A stretch of 30,096 nucleotides of DNA from Weissella confusa. Its GTDB lineage: Bacteria; Bacillota; Bacilli; Lactobacillales; Lactobacillaceae. This document shows, in pieces, positions 1 through 7,328 of the stretch. Position 1 is the first letter of the stretch; every line of letters begins with the position of its first letter. A program made the position numbers and the translations under genes. The stretch lies in NCBI GenBank assembly GCA_041871065.1, contig CP168943.1, positions 1 through 30,096 on the forward strand. The letters run 5' to 3'. Below the pieces are notes generated by a model, which saw only the letters and a program-made list of their open reading frames with translations, was not told the DNA's origin and searched no databases.

Positions 1-792
1 ATGAAGATACTTACGTTTTCAGCGATCAAAGGTGGAGTAGGTAAGACTACATTGGCTTTCAACTATGGGGAGTGGCTGGCCGAACATGGAAATCAAGTCC
101 TATTTATGGACTTAGACCACCAAAGCAATTTGAGCCAAACGTATAATATCTATGCCACTGAAAATACAGTTGCAAATATATTTTCTGGTCAAGGACAGGT
201 AGATATTCATGATGTTAGTGATAATATCAGCCTTATTGCTGGTGACTTGCATCTAGATGATGTGGAACGAGAAATCGAAAATAAAACCAATAAGAATATG
301 CTGCTTTACATGTGGTTAAGTGATAATTTTGATTGTTTAAATTTAGGACGATTTGATTATATTATCCTTGATACACACCCTGATTTTTCAATCGCTACTA
401 GAAATGCAGCGATTATCAGTCATGCGATTATTAGTCCAATTATTCCAAGTGAACACGGATATAATGCCAAATTTAATTTGGAAGAACGATTAAAAGAATT
501 ACGTGAAGAAGCAATTGATTTTCAATCACGCAAATCATATGTGACAGCGCAACTTTATTTTGTTGCCAACATTATTAAACACAATACTAAATCTTCACAT
601 GAGTTACTGGAGTCAATTAAAGATGAAGAATCTGTAATTGGAATTGTTCCGTCAAAAGAACTGTTCAACCGAACAACTCTTGATAAAGAATCGTTATCAA
701 CTATGAAGCAAGACCATAGCACTTTCCTTAAGAATCGTGAGTTTTTCGAGGAAATGGATAACGTTTTCGCTAATATTACTAAAAACTTATAA
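1..792 (+). CDS. parA: ParA-family partition ATPase
   Basis: This is a 263-residue Walker-type ATPase that should drive segregation of the plasmid. The deviant Walker A motif KGGVGKTT is at residues 10-17, followed by the MDLDHQSN element (about 36-43) and a Walker B-like stretch, YIILDTHPD (about 120-128). The length fits the short ParA group (type Ib) that lacks an N-terminal DNA-binding domain. The ribosome binding site (AAAAGGGGTG) is found at the very end of the window, about 6 bases before this ATG once the ends are joined, which is the main evidence that the molecule is circular. A small basic protein gene follows at 903, and matching palindromes lie on both sides of parA, the usual arrangement for a ParA, small DNA-binding protein and centromere. 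Family assignment is firm; the subtype is inferred. Confidence 0.95.
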   Translation: MKILTFSAIKGGVGKTTLAFNYGEWLAEHGNQVLFMDLDHQSNLSQTYNIYATENTVANIFSGQGQVDIHDVSDNISLIAGDLHLDDVEREIENKTNKNMLLYMWLSDNFDCLNLGRFDYIILDTHPDFSIATRNAAIISHAIISPIIPSEHGYNAKFNLEERLKELREEAIDFQSRKSYVTAQLYFVANIIKHNTKSSHELLESIKDEESVIGIVPSKELFNRTTLDKESLSTMKQDHSTFLKNREFFEEMDNVFANITKNL

Positions 793-793
793 T

Positions 794-825
794 GTATAAA
801 CAGTATGTATACATACTGTTTATAC
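794..825. promoter_or_regulatory. 32-bp perfect palindrome, candidate centromere (parS-like) or operator
   Basis: Two 16-base arms (GTATAAACAGTATGTA and its complement) form a perfect palindrome directly after the parA stop codon. A further half site, GTACTGTTTATAC, lies at 845-857. The same palindrome with one mismatched pair sits upstream of parA at 30023-30052. Sites flanking the ATPase gene and preceding the small partner gene are what a partition protein would bind for segregation and autoregulation. The function is inferred from position. Confidence 0.7.
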
Positions 826-902
826 GTATACATATAGTGTATATGTACTGTTTATACATTGCGTTTTATACGCCTAATCATAACTGGTAAGGAGAATTTA
901 TA

Positions 903-1160
903 ATGGCATTTAATCCGAAGAATGAACAACTAAGACAGGCAGTACGTAAGGGCGTTGAATCTGAAAAGCAAGCAAACGATAGTTTGGATAATGAATCTGT
1001 TTTGAAAGTGCCAGTGAATAATGAAGATGAAAATGAGACTACTAAACATTACACGTTTACTTTGCAACCGAGTGTTCGTAGGCGATTAGATGCGGTTGCA
1101 AAAGAAAAGGGATTTAAATCAGCGTCTAAGTTCCTAAATGCCTTGATAAGTGAATTGTAG
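903..1160 (+). CDS. Small partition partner, putative centromere-binding protein
   Basis: This is an 85-residue protein with AAGGAG at 889-894, well spaced from the ATG. The N-terminal half is charged and probably disordered (to about residue 45). The C-terminal half (HYTFTLQPSVRRRLDAVAKEKG and onward) starts with a beta-strand-like segment followed by two helices, the pattern of ribbon-helix-helix DNA-binding proteins. Short proteins of this kind follow ParA genes on many Gram-positive plasmids, where they bind the centromere and repress the par promoter. I infer the role from this fold pattern, the position behind parA and the palindromes in front of it. No longer ParB-type protein is present. 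It ends just before an IS fragment but appears intact. Confidence 0.7.
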   Translation: MAFNPKNEQLRQAVRKGVESEKQANDSLDNESVLKVPVNNEDENETTKHYTFTLQPSVRRRLDAVAKEKGFKSASKFLNALISEL

Positions 1161-1196
1161 AATAGGGTGTAAGTCACAGGGCGAAAATATTTGGGG

Positions 1197-1500
1197 CGCT
1201 GCCACGGGATAAGACGCGTGATGTGTAAGTCGCCAATTAATTACCTTGAGTTTAAAGGAATACGGATAACTTGTCTGTTTTCTATGGGAATCTTTAATTC
1301 CGTATATTCCGTCACGCTTTATGGATTTTACCCAGATTCCAAGCGTTGCTGATCCCTTAATTCCGAATTTCTTGCGTATTTCAACGGTCGGTACACCTTT
1401 GAGATACAGACAAACCGCTTCTATTTGAATTTCTTTTGAAAACATACGAAAACCCCATGAGTTAGATTTACTCCAACTCATGGGGTTCAGTTCATTCACC
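1197..1500 (-). pseudogene. IS3-type transposase orfA, 5' fragment with IS left end (copy A)
   Basis: On the minus strand an open frame starts at 1445 (MFSKEIQIEA) and encodes the N-terminal HTH part of an IS3-family OrfA (LKGVPTVEIRKKFGIKG). It matches copy C at 20598-21075 and decayed copy B at 15420-16510. Similarity stops near 1197, after SYPVAA; the frame continues into unrelated sequence, so only the first 83 or so residues remain. Upstream of the start is the IS-end hairpin AACCCCATGAGTT (1451-1463) paired with 1475-1487, which also occurs in the other copies. No orfB is present. Confidence 0.8.
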
Positions 1501-1531
1501 TTTAATTAAGGTGAAGCCTTTTTATATATAA

Positions 1532-1666
1532 TTAATTGTGTATTTTTTTACCTAAGTTGTCTCCAGCATTATCAATTGCTTTTGCCGTAAAAACTGTGGC
1601 TGCAACAACAATACCACCCAATACAAGTGATGTTACAGCAGCGACTTTTAATATAGTGTTAACCAT
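1532..1666 (-). CDS. Small membrane peptide at the end of the Asp23 cluster
   Basis: This 44-residue open frame starts MVNTILKVAAVTSLVLGG and has GAAGAAGG about 9 bases before the ATG. Residues 5-28 form one hydrophobic segment, and the C-terminal tail is short and polar (AIDNAGDNLGKKIHN). It follows asp23 by 40 bases on the same strand and is probably the last gene of the stress operon. I do not recognise a named family. A single-pass membrane peptide is the only property the sequence supports. Confidence 0.6.
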   Translation of the reverse strand: MVNTILKVAAVTSLVLGGIVVAATVFTAKAIDNAGDNLGKKIHN

Positions 1667-1706
1667 TAATCAATGACCTTCTTCCATATGAAGATAACAG
1701 GTGTAG

Positions 1707-2213
1707 TTATTGTACTCGAGCATCATCTGAATCGGTAACAGATTTCACCTTATCAATTCCTGCCGTGGCTTTATCTTGAACTGATTTTCCAGCATCGGTT
1801 ACACGATCCTGTATGGTTACTTGTGATTCTTCGAATTCTGATTTTGTCTGAATATCGATCACTTTAACATTCAGCTCCACTAGAGTAAGACTTGTTGCTT
1901 CTTCTATCTGTTTTGCTACAACCTTACTGATTTCTTTATAGACATCATGTGCGTTATGGCCAAACTCCATCACAATATTCAAATCAACAGCTACTTGCTC
2001 TTTACCAACCTCTACATCAATTCCATCAGTTGGATTATCACTATTAACGATTTTATTCTTAATATTAGCTACAAAGCCGCCATCTACGCCTAGCAATCCT
2101 GATACATTTTCAATTGCATAACCAACAATCTTTTGGATTACTTTATCATCAAACGTCAATTGTCCTTTAGGAGCTACAGTCTCCTGTGTTAGTGTCTTAT
2201 TTTCCGTAGTCAT
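1707..2213 (-). CDS. asp23: Asp23/Gls24 family envelope stress protein
   Basis: This 168-residue protein belongs to the Asp23/Gls24 family (alkaline shock protein 23, DUF322). The characteristic core runs from LTFDDKVIQKIVGYAIENVSG (about 18-38) through VDLNIVMEFGHNAHDVYKEI (about 75-94) to LVELNVKVIDI (about 113-123). In staphylococci the family protein is held at the membrane by AmaP and responds to cell-envelope stress. I chose the start at 2213 rather than the in-frame ATG at 2231 because GGGGGGA lies 8 bases before it. The preceding DUF2273 gene ends 17 bases upstream, so the two should be cotranscribed. The C-terminal 40 residues are polar and low in complexity, as is common for the family. 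Confidence 0.92.
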   Translation of the reverse strand: MTTENKTLTQETVAPKGQLTFDDKVIQKIVGYAIENVSGLLGVDGGFVANIKNKIVNSDNPTDGIDVEVGKEQVAVDLNIVMEFGHNAHDVYKEISKVVAKQIEEATSLTLVELNVKVIDIQTKSEFEESQVTIQDRVTDAGKSVQDKATAGIDKVKSVTDSDDARVQ

Positions 2214-2230
2214 AAATTTATCCCCCCGCA

Positions 2231-2425
2231 TTATTTATTAAAAATGTCATGTAACAGTTTACTTAATTGGATACGATTATTATCAAACAAAAGGCCTAAT
2301 AAACCGAACATTCCTGTTATAAAAACTACTAGTATCGTTTTTATAAAGCCAAATTGAATTAATAAAATAGTAATTACAAAACCAATTAAGCTACTTAAAA
2401 AAACTACTGTCTGTTTACGATCCAT
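2231..2425 (-). CDS. DUF2273 small membrane protein
   Basis: This is a 64-residue protein with two hydrophobic segments (about 7-24 and 28-46) and a polar C-terminal tail (DNNRIQLSKLLHDIFNK). It matches the DUF2273 pattern of small two-pass proteins encoded between amaP and asp23 in many Firmicutes. AGGAG precedes the ATG at good spacing. It lies 19 bases after amaP and 17 bases before asp23, so it is in the middle of an operon. The molecular role is not known; I infer it is part of the membrane-anchored Asp23 complex. Confidence 0.85.
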   Translation of the reverse strand: MDRKQTVVFLSSLIGFVITILLIQFGFIKTILVVFITGMFGLLGLLFDNNRIQLSKLLHDIFNK

Positions 2426-2444
2426 ACTCGATAAACTCCTAAAA

Positions 2445-2999
2445 TTAAATAACTCGCGATGCCTTATTATTACGCTTATTAGATTGATTTACCTTTATAT
2501 TTACTCGAATAGGTGATTTATCAACCCCAGATAGTAAGTTTCTCAAGCTATCAGTTAAGTTTTTTTCTACTCGTGGCAAATCAGATATAATCGATTTTTT
2601 ATATTCAGAATCTGCGGTAACGTTGAAACGCTTAATATGTTTAGTGTTTTTGATATTGACTTGAATATTACTTAATCCTTCGCCGGATAACTGTGTCTTA
2701 ATAAAACTGCTGATCCCCTCATTTCCCAAAGATAGTGTGCCTTTCCCTGAGTTAATTAACAAAATAGATTTTCTTTGCCGAGGCAACGCTATTACAACAA
2801 TTAAAATTACACTAGTTAATCCTAGAATAAATAGCTCATTATATCTAAGTAACATTTGCTCGCTTAGCGAACTGTGTAAATTAATATGATCTAAAAACGA
2901 AAGTATTTTGGTAATTATATCGGGCCAGATTATCGTAGAAATACTAATTAAGTAAATTAGAAGAATAATAACAAGTAACACCTTGTACAATCTCTTCAT
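2445..2999 (-). CDS. amaP: AmaP-type membrane anchor of the Asp23 complex
   Basis: This is a 184-residue membrane protein with two transmembrane segments (about 6-25 and 53-72) and a soluble C-terminal domain carrying the motif GEGLSNIQVNI (about 121-131) and later SPIRVNIKVNQ. This is the layout of AmaP, the alkaline shock response membrane anchor that recruits Asp23 to the membrane. The ribosome binding site is AAGGGGGC. It is the second gene in the leftward cluster after glsB, 27 bases downstream. Order and family pairing (glsB, amaP, DUF2273, asp23) strongly support the call. Confidence 0.88.
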   Translation of the reverse strand: MKRLYKVLLVIILLIYLISISTIIWPDIITKILSFLDHINLHSSLSEQMLLRYNELFILGLTSVILIVVIALPRQRKSILLINSGKGTLSLGNEGISSFIKTQLSGEGLSNIQVNIKNTKHIKRFNVTADSEYKKSIISDLPRVEKNLTDSLRNLLSGVDKSPIRVNIKVNQSNKRNNKASRVI

Positions 3000-3026
3000 A
3001 GCATGCCCCCTTAGTACGATATAGTG

Positions 3027-3272
3027 CTACTTTTTTGCCTTAATACCAAAAATTGCAGACACAATCAAAACTAAAATAACTGCTCCAATAATTGATGGGA
3101 AAATTGCCATTCCAGCTAAACTAGGGCCCCAATGTCCCAAAACACCTTGTCCAATTGAAGAACCAATCAAACCAGCTAAAATATTACTGATCCATCCCAT
3201 TGACTCTCCACGATTTGTAATAGCTCCAGCTACCGCTCCAATTACAGCACCAACAATTAGTGACCAAATCAT
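3027..3272 (-). CDS. glsB: GlsB/YeaQ/YmgE family stress membrane protein
   Basis: This 81-residue, very hydrophobic protein starts MIWSLIVGAVIGAVAGAI and carries the glycine-rich segments typical of the transglycosylase-associated (YeaQ/YmgE, GlsB) family, including LAGLIGSSIGQGVLG and a final segment ending FGIKAKK. I place the start at 3272 because GGGGGAT lies 6 bases before it; the open frame reaches back to 3356 without a better site. It is the first gene of the Asp23-group operon. Family members are induced by bile or envelope stress in enterococci; here that role is inferred. Confidence 0.88.
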   Translation of the reverse strand: MIWSLIVGAVIGAVAGAITNRGESMGWISNILAGLIGSSIGQGVLGHWGPSLAGMAIFPSIIGAVILVLIVSAIFGIKAKK

Positions 3273-3299
3273 GATATATCCCCCTGAAATATAAAGATT

Positions 3300-3320
3300 G
3301 AAACTTTCTGTATAAGTTTC
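3300..3320. promoter_or_regulatory. Inverted repeat in the leader of the glsB-asp23 operon
   Basis: GAAACTT and AAGTTTC, separated by 7 bases, lie 28 bases upstream of the glsB start. On the minus strand a weak promoter (TTGTAT, 16 bases, TATTCT) can be drawn just upstream, placing this repeat close to the transcription start. It could be an operator or a short leader hairpin. There is no direct evidence for a regulator. Confidence 0.35.
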
Positions 3321-3360
3321 TTGCTTAGAGAATATCACCATTTTCAAAATATACAAACTA

Positions 3361-4440
3361 ATATGCCTTGTGTATGTTCAAACTTCATATATAAAGATAC
3401 TAAAAGCCAATCCTATGTATTTTATTCGGTCGAGTTAATCAGCATATGATAACGGTAATCATTAAGACAACGATCACTTTTAGCGAATCTACATCTATTG
3501 GTTACTATGGCTGAGATATGGAACCTGTTTATGTCTGTATCAGCTGATCGGGAGTTAAAACATTTATCCATATGAGGAAATTTGTGCAACAAGTTGATTA
3601 TTTATATTGATTGCTTTTAAATAAATATTCCAACTAGTTCTAGGGGCGCCTGGACCTTCCGTATGATTATAGTGGACCAGTGTACATTCAATACATGAAT
3701 CATACCTAAGATGGTTTTTGCGTATCATAATTTCGGGCGCGTATTATCTTATTATGTATTGTATTTATTCTGATGATGTGAAGGACATTTAGAGACAAAA
3801 ACCGATGAGGCCCATGCATGAGTGATTAACTCTGATGCAATCAAGAAACTCTTACCTTCAATTAAGATAAAATCTCTTTACCTACGTTCATATAAAAATA
3901 AAGAGCGTTCTGGTTCAACTTTGGATCCATGTACTTTTCTATACTGTTTAAAATTTTAAATCATATTTTTAGAACACCTTTAATTGAGTCGACATGTAAT
4001 AGCTAACCATGTATACAAAGGAACGATATGTTATATTACGTCATCGAAAATGGTGTCCTTAGGGAGTTACTTTTAGTGGTTACCAACACGCCTGCTGACA
4101 AAAAACACTTTTTTGTAAAGAAAACCCCAAACAGGTGAGTAAATCTGTTCGGGGATATCTAGAAAGATGCTCTATGGTTGAAAAAAATGAGATGGTGTAG
4201 AACTTAATATACCGTACACACAGAGCGATTTGAATTCGTTAAGGTTGAAGATCACTAAAGGTGTCTAAGGAAAAAAGTGAACGATCGTTCACAAAAAATC
4301 AAAAGAGAAACAAAAAGTATTAGCATTGGAAAGTGAATTACAGCAAGATTAAGTTGTGTCGGAATCCAACGCTAACGGCGCTAAGAACAAAAAATTTTGG
4401 GTCTCGTATATTTATATAGTCGGCTATTTTAACTCGTAAG
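3361..4440. other. 1.1-kb stretch without intact genes
   Basis: No open frame of useful length occurs on either strand. Short coding-like stretches interrupted by stops (for example around 4300-4365, with ALESELQQD in one frame) suggest decayed transposase or mobile DNA, but none could be assigned. An IS-end-like hairpin at 4125-4154 is listed separately. Confidence 0.5.
4125..4154. repeat. IS-end-like hairpin
   Basis: CCCCAAACAG and CTGTTCGGGG form a stem with one mismatch around a 10-base loop. Read on the minus strand it is followed by TTTTC, like the CCCCATGAG...CTCATGGGG hairpins in front of the three IS3-type orfA copies here. It probably marks the end of another, fully decayed IS. Confidence 0.35.
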
Positions 4441-4466
4441 ATCTAGCCAAGATTTTATTGCCACCA

Positions 4467-4518
4467 GTCAGCCTTGTGCTGACAATGCGCACTTATACTC
4501 TTGACACCTGTCAAGAGT
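4467..4518 (-). other. oriT-like nic module 1 (MOBQ pattern)
   Basis: On the minus strand a perfect 10-bp hairpin (ACTCTTGACA, 2-base loop, arms 4509-4518 and 4497-4506) is followed without any gap by ATAAGTGCGCA (4496-4486). A hairpin abutting (A/G)TAAGTGCGC is the nic-site pattern of RSF1010/pIP501/pSK41-type (MOBQ) transfer origins. A second small hairpin (GTCAGC/GCTGAC, 4467-4483) lies just beyond. No relaxase gene is present in the window. Confidence 0.65.
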
Positions 4519-4532
4519 AGTTTGCCAAGGCT

Positions 4533-4556
4533 TTCATCCTTGGTTTTTCCTTGTAT
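4533..4556. terminator. Terminator-like hairpin
   Basis: CCAAGG...CCTTGG followed by TTTTTCCTT lies between the oriT-like module and the leftward gene cluster. It is oriented as a rho-independent terminator for plus-strand transcription. Confidence 0.5.
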
Positions 4557-4576
4557 CAGAAGGCTAACGCCAACCA

Positions 4577-4936
4577 TTAATTAATCACATTATGAAGGAT
4601 CCAATGGCTATAAGATAACCGGGCACTCATCATAATTAACCACGGATGATTGACTTCGAAAATTTGTATTTCCGTTTCTAAGTACAGGAGTGTTTTACCA
4701 TGATTAAAAGTTAAAATTGGTGCTGGGAAATCGGGTCTGGTCGCAACCTGATGTACGCTTTGCCGTGAGTTCATCTCCCAACGTTCTTTTAAATCTTCTC
4801 GTGATAAAAGTTTTGGTAACTGCTCTTTCTCAACTAACACTTGTTTTGTGAGTTTTGCCGTTAATTCTTCCTTAGCCGCATTGGGATGCCAATCATTTAA
4901 AATATCATATGCGTTATTACTTAAATCTAATTCCAT
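4577..4936 (-). CDS. Unknown protein, possible HTH (AlpA/excisionase-like) DNA-binding protein
   Basis: This is a 119-residue protein; the start at 4936 is chosen because AGGAGG lies 8 bases upstream. The middle part, LLSREDLKERWEMNSRQSVHQ, then RPDFPAPI and GKTLLYLETEIQIFEVNHPWL, resembles the winged-helix pattern of AlpA/excisionase-type proteins (a 'step into the right row' helix, then a short DFP-type wing and a final helix). The family cannot be named with certainty. It is the last of four leftward genes beginning with a tyrosine recombinase, so a role as accessory factor to the recombinase is a reasonable guess, not shown. Confidence 0.6.
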   Translation of the reverse strand: MELDLSNNAYDILNDWHPNAAKEELTAKLTKQVLVEKEQLPKLLSREDLKERWEMNSRQSVHQVATRPDFPAPILTFNHGKTLLYLETEIQIFEVNHPWLIMMSARLSYSHWILHNVIN

Positions 4937-4977
4937 GAATAGTCCTCCTAATGTGGCATGGTTACAAGATAAAATTT

Positions 4978-5268
4978 TCACCGATGATAGTAAACTTTAC
5001 TATCATCGCCATGAAATACTTCAACGCTTAGATGGTAATAATTATCATAGATACCAGCCTGATACATCGCTTCCGTGATGTTGTGTAGCATGGGCGGTTC
5101 TAAGATACGTTCACGTAGTAACCAGAAATGCTCATTATCATTTTGAATAAACACACAGCACCGTTTATCTTTCACATTAAACACACGGATTTCACGGCCG
5201 TCATCATAGCGAATAATAGCTTGTAAGGCCAAATTAGTATTGGTCATATATTCATCAAAATTAGTCAT
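4978..5268 (-). CDS. Unknown small plasmid protein
   Basis: This is a 96-residue acidic protein without membrane segments or recognisable motifs. Its ATG overlaps the stop codon of the upstream gene (ATGA at 5265-5268) and its own ribosome binding site is weak, so translation is probably coupled. It ends 41 bases before the next start at 4936. I do not recognise the family. Confidence 0.6.
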   Translation of the reverse strand: MTNFDEYMTNTNLALQAIIRYDDGREIRVFNVKDKRCCVFIQNDNEHFWLLRERILEPPMLHNITEAMYQAGIYDNYYHLSVEVFHGDDSKVYYHR

Positions 5269-5444
5269 GATTCATCACCAAAATAATGATCGAGTAATAG
5301 ATAACCCAGCAAGTCAGTATCACCGGTGTTGTCCATGGTTGCATCAAAGGCGTCTGCAGAATAAGTATGACTAGCTGTATCAGGGCCTTGTTTATCTGAC
5401 GCTGTAATGATGCGATCTAATTGAGTCTTAGTAATCCTAGTCAT
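5265..5444 (-). CDS. Unknown small plasmid protein
   Basis: This is a 59-residue acidic protein (MTRITKTQLDRIITASDKQG at the start). I take the ATG at 5444 because GGAGG lies 7 bases upstream; an earlier ATG at 5459 would put that site inside the gene. It lies about 70 bases after the recombinase and overlaps the next gene by 4 bases. No family is recognised. Confidence 0.55.
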   Translation of the reverse strand: MTRITKTQLDRIITASDKQGPDTASHTYSADAFDATMDNTGDTDLLGYLLLDHYFGDES

Positions 5445-5513
5445 TAAAAATACCTCCATGGTGGCGTCAAAATGAGCAAATGCGGTCTAATTTAAGGAGA
5501 TTAGTTGGCGGTA

Positions 5514-6104
5514 TTACCCAAAATCAATTTGATCTAACATTGTTTCGCGACTTGCTTGATCTAACCCAAGATAAGTCAGTGTCATTGCCTCACTAGAATG
5601 ATTCAATAGGTGCATAACTAAACCAATGTTGTAATTTGACTGCGTATAGACGCGGTAAGCGCCTGTTTTACGCATGGTGTGTGTGCCTAAATAGTTGATG
5701 CCTAATAGATCACCAACGCGTGCCATGATCTTATAAAACTGTTTCTCAGTGATATGACGATCTGGATGGGCGGTTGAGGGGAATAACCAATCCGAATTGA
5801 TATTCTGTTGGACTAGCCAATCATGATATTGCAGCAAGTCTTGTTGCACGGGCTTTAAATATAACGTGTTCGCTTTACCCGTCTTTTTATCATGAATAAA
5901 GGCCGTGTTTTTAACAGAGCCATCTGGATTATAGATATCTGATTTCTTTAACGTCATGACATCACTCACCCGCAGCAGGGTGGCTTTGCCAACTTGAAAG
6001 ATGGTGTAGTTACGGCGACCCGCCCGAAAACTATCTAATAGGGTGTCTTGTACCATTTTTAAGACATTAGAGTCTTTGATAGGCAGAACAATTTGTTGCA
6101 CCAT
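5514..6104 (-). CDS. Tyrosine recombinase (site-specific integrase), intact copy
   Basis: This is a 196-residue tyrosine recombinase made of the catalytic domain only. The catalytic arginine is in ATLLRVSDVMTL (about residues 42-53), the HTMRKTG box is at about 141-147, the second histidine in HLLNHSS at about 165-171, and the nucleophile tyrosine in TLTYLGL at about 175-181. There is no N-terminal core-binding domain. AAAGGAG lies 6 bases before the ATG. Such short recombinases are common on lactobacillus plasmids and may resolve multimers or invert segments. A broken copy in inverted orientation lies at 18665-19150. The gene heads a four-gene leftward cluster and shares a short divergent intergenic region with the toxin-antitoxin pair. 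Confidence 0.9.
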   Translation of the reverse strand: MVQQIVLPIKDSNVLKMVQDTLLDSFRAGRRNYTIFQVGKATLLRVSDVMTLKKSDIYNPDGSVKNTAFIHDKKTGKANTLYLKPVQQDLLQYHDWLVQQNINSDWLFPSTAHPDRHITEKQFYKIMARVGDLLGINYLGTHTMRKTGAYRVYTQSNYNIGLVMHLLNHSSEAMTLTYLGLDQASRETMLDQIDFG

Positions 6105-6129
6105 TAGCTACTCCTTTAAAGTTAATAAT

Positions 6130-6158
6130 TTGATTTATGATAGCGTATCTGCTATCAT
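6130..6158 (+). promoter_or_regulatory. Promoter and operator of the toxin-antitoxin operon
   Basis: TTGATT (6130-6135), a 17-base spacer and TATCAT (6153-6158) form a promoter. A perfect inverted repeat, ATGATAGC-N6-GCTATCAT (6137-6158), covers the spacer and the -10 box. This is the expected binding site for the antitoxin or the toxin-antitoxin complex. The predicted transcription start falls at or next to the toxin ATG. Confidence 0.7.
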
Positions 6159-6164
6159 ATTGTT

Positions 6165-6515
6165 ATGGAAAAATTTGAGTTTGATTATTACGATTGGGCT
6201 GAATTTGAACAGTTCTTAGATCAATTACCTGATAAAGATGCTGCCAAATTAATCGCAACTATTCAGAATATTGAAAATAATGGCCTCTTAGTTGCGGAAA
6301 GACAATTATGGGTAAAAAAGCTAGAAAATAATCTCTATGAAATTCGTTCTAAACGATCTTCAAACATTCAAAGGGCTATTTACTTTCAAGTCAAAGGTAG
6401 TCAATACATTATTACTAACGCTTTCACGAAAAAAACGCAAAAGACACCTGAAAATGAAAAGCAAATCGCTCGGAATAGACGCAGTCAGTATTTGAATAAG
6501 GAGGAAAATCAATGA
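6165..6515 (+). CDS. RelE/HigB-type toxin (phage Gp49-like family)
   Basis: This 116-residue basic protein matches the phage-derived Gp49-like/HigB branch of the RelE/ParE superfamily: FEQFLDQLPDKDAAKLIATI, then LWVKKLENNLYEIRSKRSSNIQRAIYFQ, then a C-terminal KKTQKTPENEKQIARNR helix. Members are mostly ribosome-dependent mRNA interferases. The KKL-x-LYEIR segment is the family hallmark. The stop codon overlaps the antitoxin start (ATGA at 6512-6515). There is no ribosome binding site, because the promoter -10 box ends 6 bases before the ATG; the mRNA may be leaderless. Toxin first, antitoxin second is the HigBA order. Confidence 0.9.
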   Translation: MEKFEFDYYDWAEFEQFLDQLPDKDAAKLIATIQNIENNGLLVAERQLWVKKLENNLYEIRSKRSSNIQRAIYFQVKGSQYIITNAFTKKTQKTPENEKQIARNRRSQYLNKEENQ

Positions 6516-6796
6516 GTAAACTTGATGCATACGTTGCCGAACGTAGTAGAAACAATCCTGAATTTTCACAAATTGTTGAGCAAGAAAATATCAATTTAGA
6601 GGTAGCAGTGAAAGTTCGCGACCTTCGTGAAAATATGGGGTTGAGCCAACGTGAATTTGCCAGTTTGATTGGTAAACCACAATCAACGATTGCACGCATT
6701 GAAAATGGTTCGATGAATGCTTCAACAAAGATACTATCCGAGATCGCCCAAGCAACAAACCAACGATTGACCATTCAATTTAGTCCAGCATTTTAA
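6512..6796 (+). CDS. HigA-type XRE-family antitoxin
   Basis: This 94-residue protein has an XRE helix-turn-helix at about residues 32-80 (KVRDLRENMGLSQREFASLIGKPQSTIARIENG). It overlaps the toxin stop codon, and AAGGAGG precedes its ATG. By family it neutralises the toxin and represses the operon through the 22-bp palindrome at 6137-6158. The strong ribosome binding site, compared with none for the toxin, would favour antitoxin synthesis. Confidence 0.92.
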   Translation: MSKLDAYVAERSRNNPEFSQIVEQENINLEVAVKVRDLRENMGLSQREFASLIGKPQSTIARIENGSMNASTKILSEIAQATNQRLTIQFSPAF

Positions 6797-6819
6797 AAGC
6801 TATTATAACATTAAACAAA

Positions 6820-6864
6820 AAAACAGCCCCCATTATCTAGTCACTAGATAATGGGGGCTGTTTT
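6820..6864. terminator. Strong bidirectional terminator of the toxin-antitoxin operon
   Basis: This is a perfect 22-bp stem (AAAACAGCCCCCATTATCTA...) with a one-base loop, with U-runs on both strands. A related copy with compensating changes lies at 11746-11790. A second hairpin, GGGGCGAT...ATCGCCCC, follows at about 6879-6900. Confidence 0.85.
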
Positions 6865-7113
6865 AATCAGTTTTCAAAGGGGCGATTTAATTATCGCCCC
6901 TTTTAGATAATTTACCATCTGCAATTTCTAAAATAGAATGTTGTCATCCACTTTAAAGAAGCAAACATTCCTTTGATAAATAAACCGTCTGATATTGAGG
7001 GGATTGTCGGTATCAATTAAAGAAACAGCTAATTCAAACACCTTTCTTTTTGATAATCCATTAAAAATTCACACCTGCTTGCCTTATCTTGGATCCTGAT
7101 ATGGACAATAAAT

Positions 7114-7143
7114 TTGCGTTAAAAGAATTGAATTATATATAAT
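7114..7143 (+). promoter_or_regulatory. Probable promoter of the RclA-like gene
   Basis: TTGCGT (7114-7119), an 18-base spacer and TATAAT (7138-7143). It gives a leader of about 180 bases before the ATG at 7329, containing a short ORF at 7164. Confidence 0.55.
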
Positions 7144-7163
7144 TGATTGAGGGGAATCAGAGT

Positions 7164-7247
7164 ATGAAAATATCAGAACATTGCTGCAATAATCTTGTAC
7201 AAAAAATAACATCCAAATTGGGAATTAGATTCAAAAATTATTTCTAA
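7164..7247 (+). CDS. Short leader ORF with a Cys-Cys pair
   Basis: This 27-residue frame (MKISEHCCNNLVQKITSKLG...) has AGGGG 9 bases before its ATG and lies in the leader of the disulfide reductase gene. It could be a regulatory leader peptide, or the leftover start of a lost gene. No family is recognised. Confidence 0.35.
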   Translation: MKISEHCCNNLVQKITSKLGIRFKNYF

Positions 7248-7328
7248 ATAATTTTAATTACTTAATTATTTTAAATCCTGATTTGTGATTCGATCACATC
7301 ATTAAATTCTTGAATAGCAAGGTGAATA

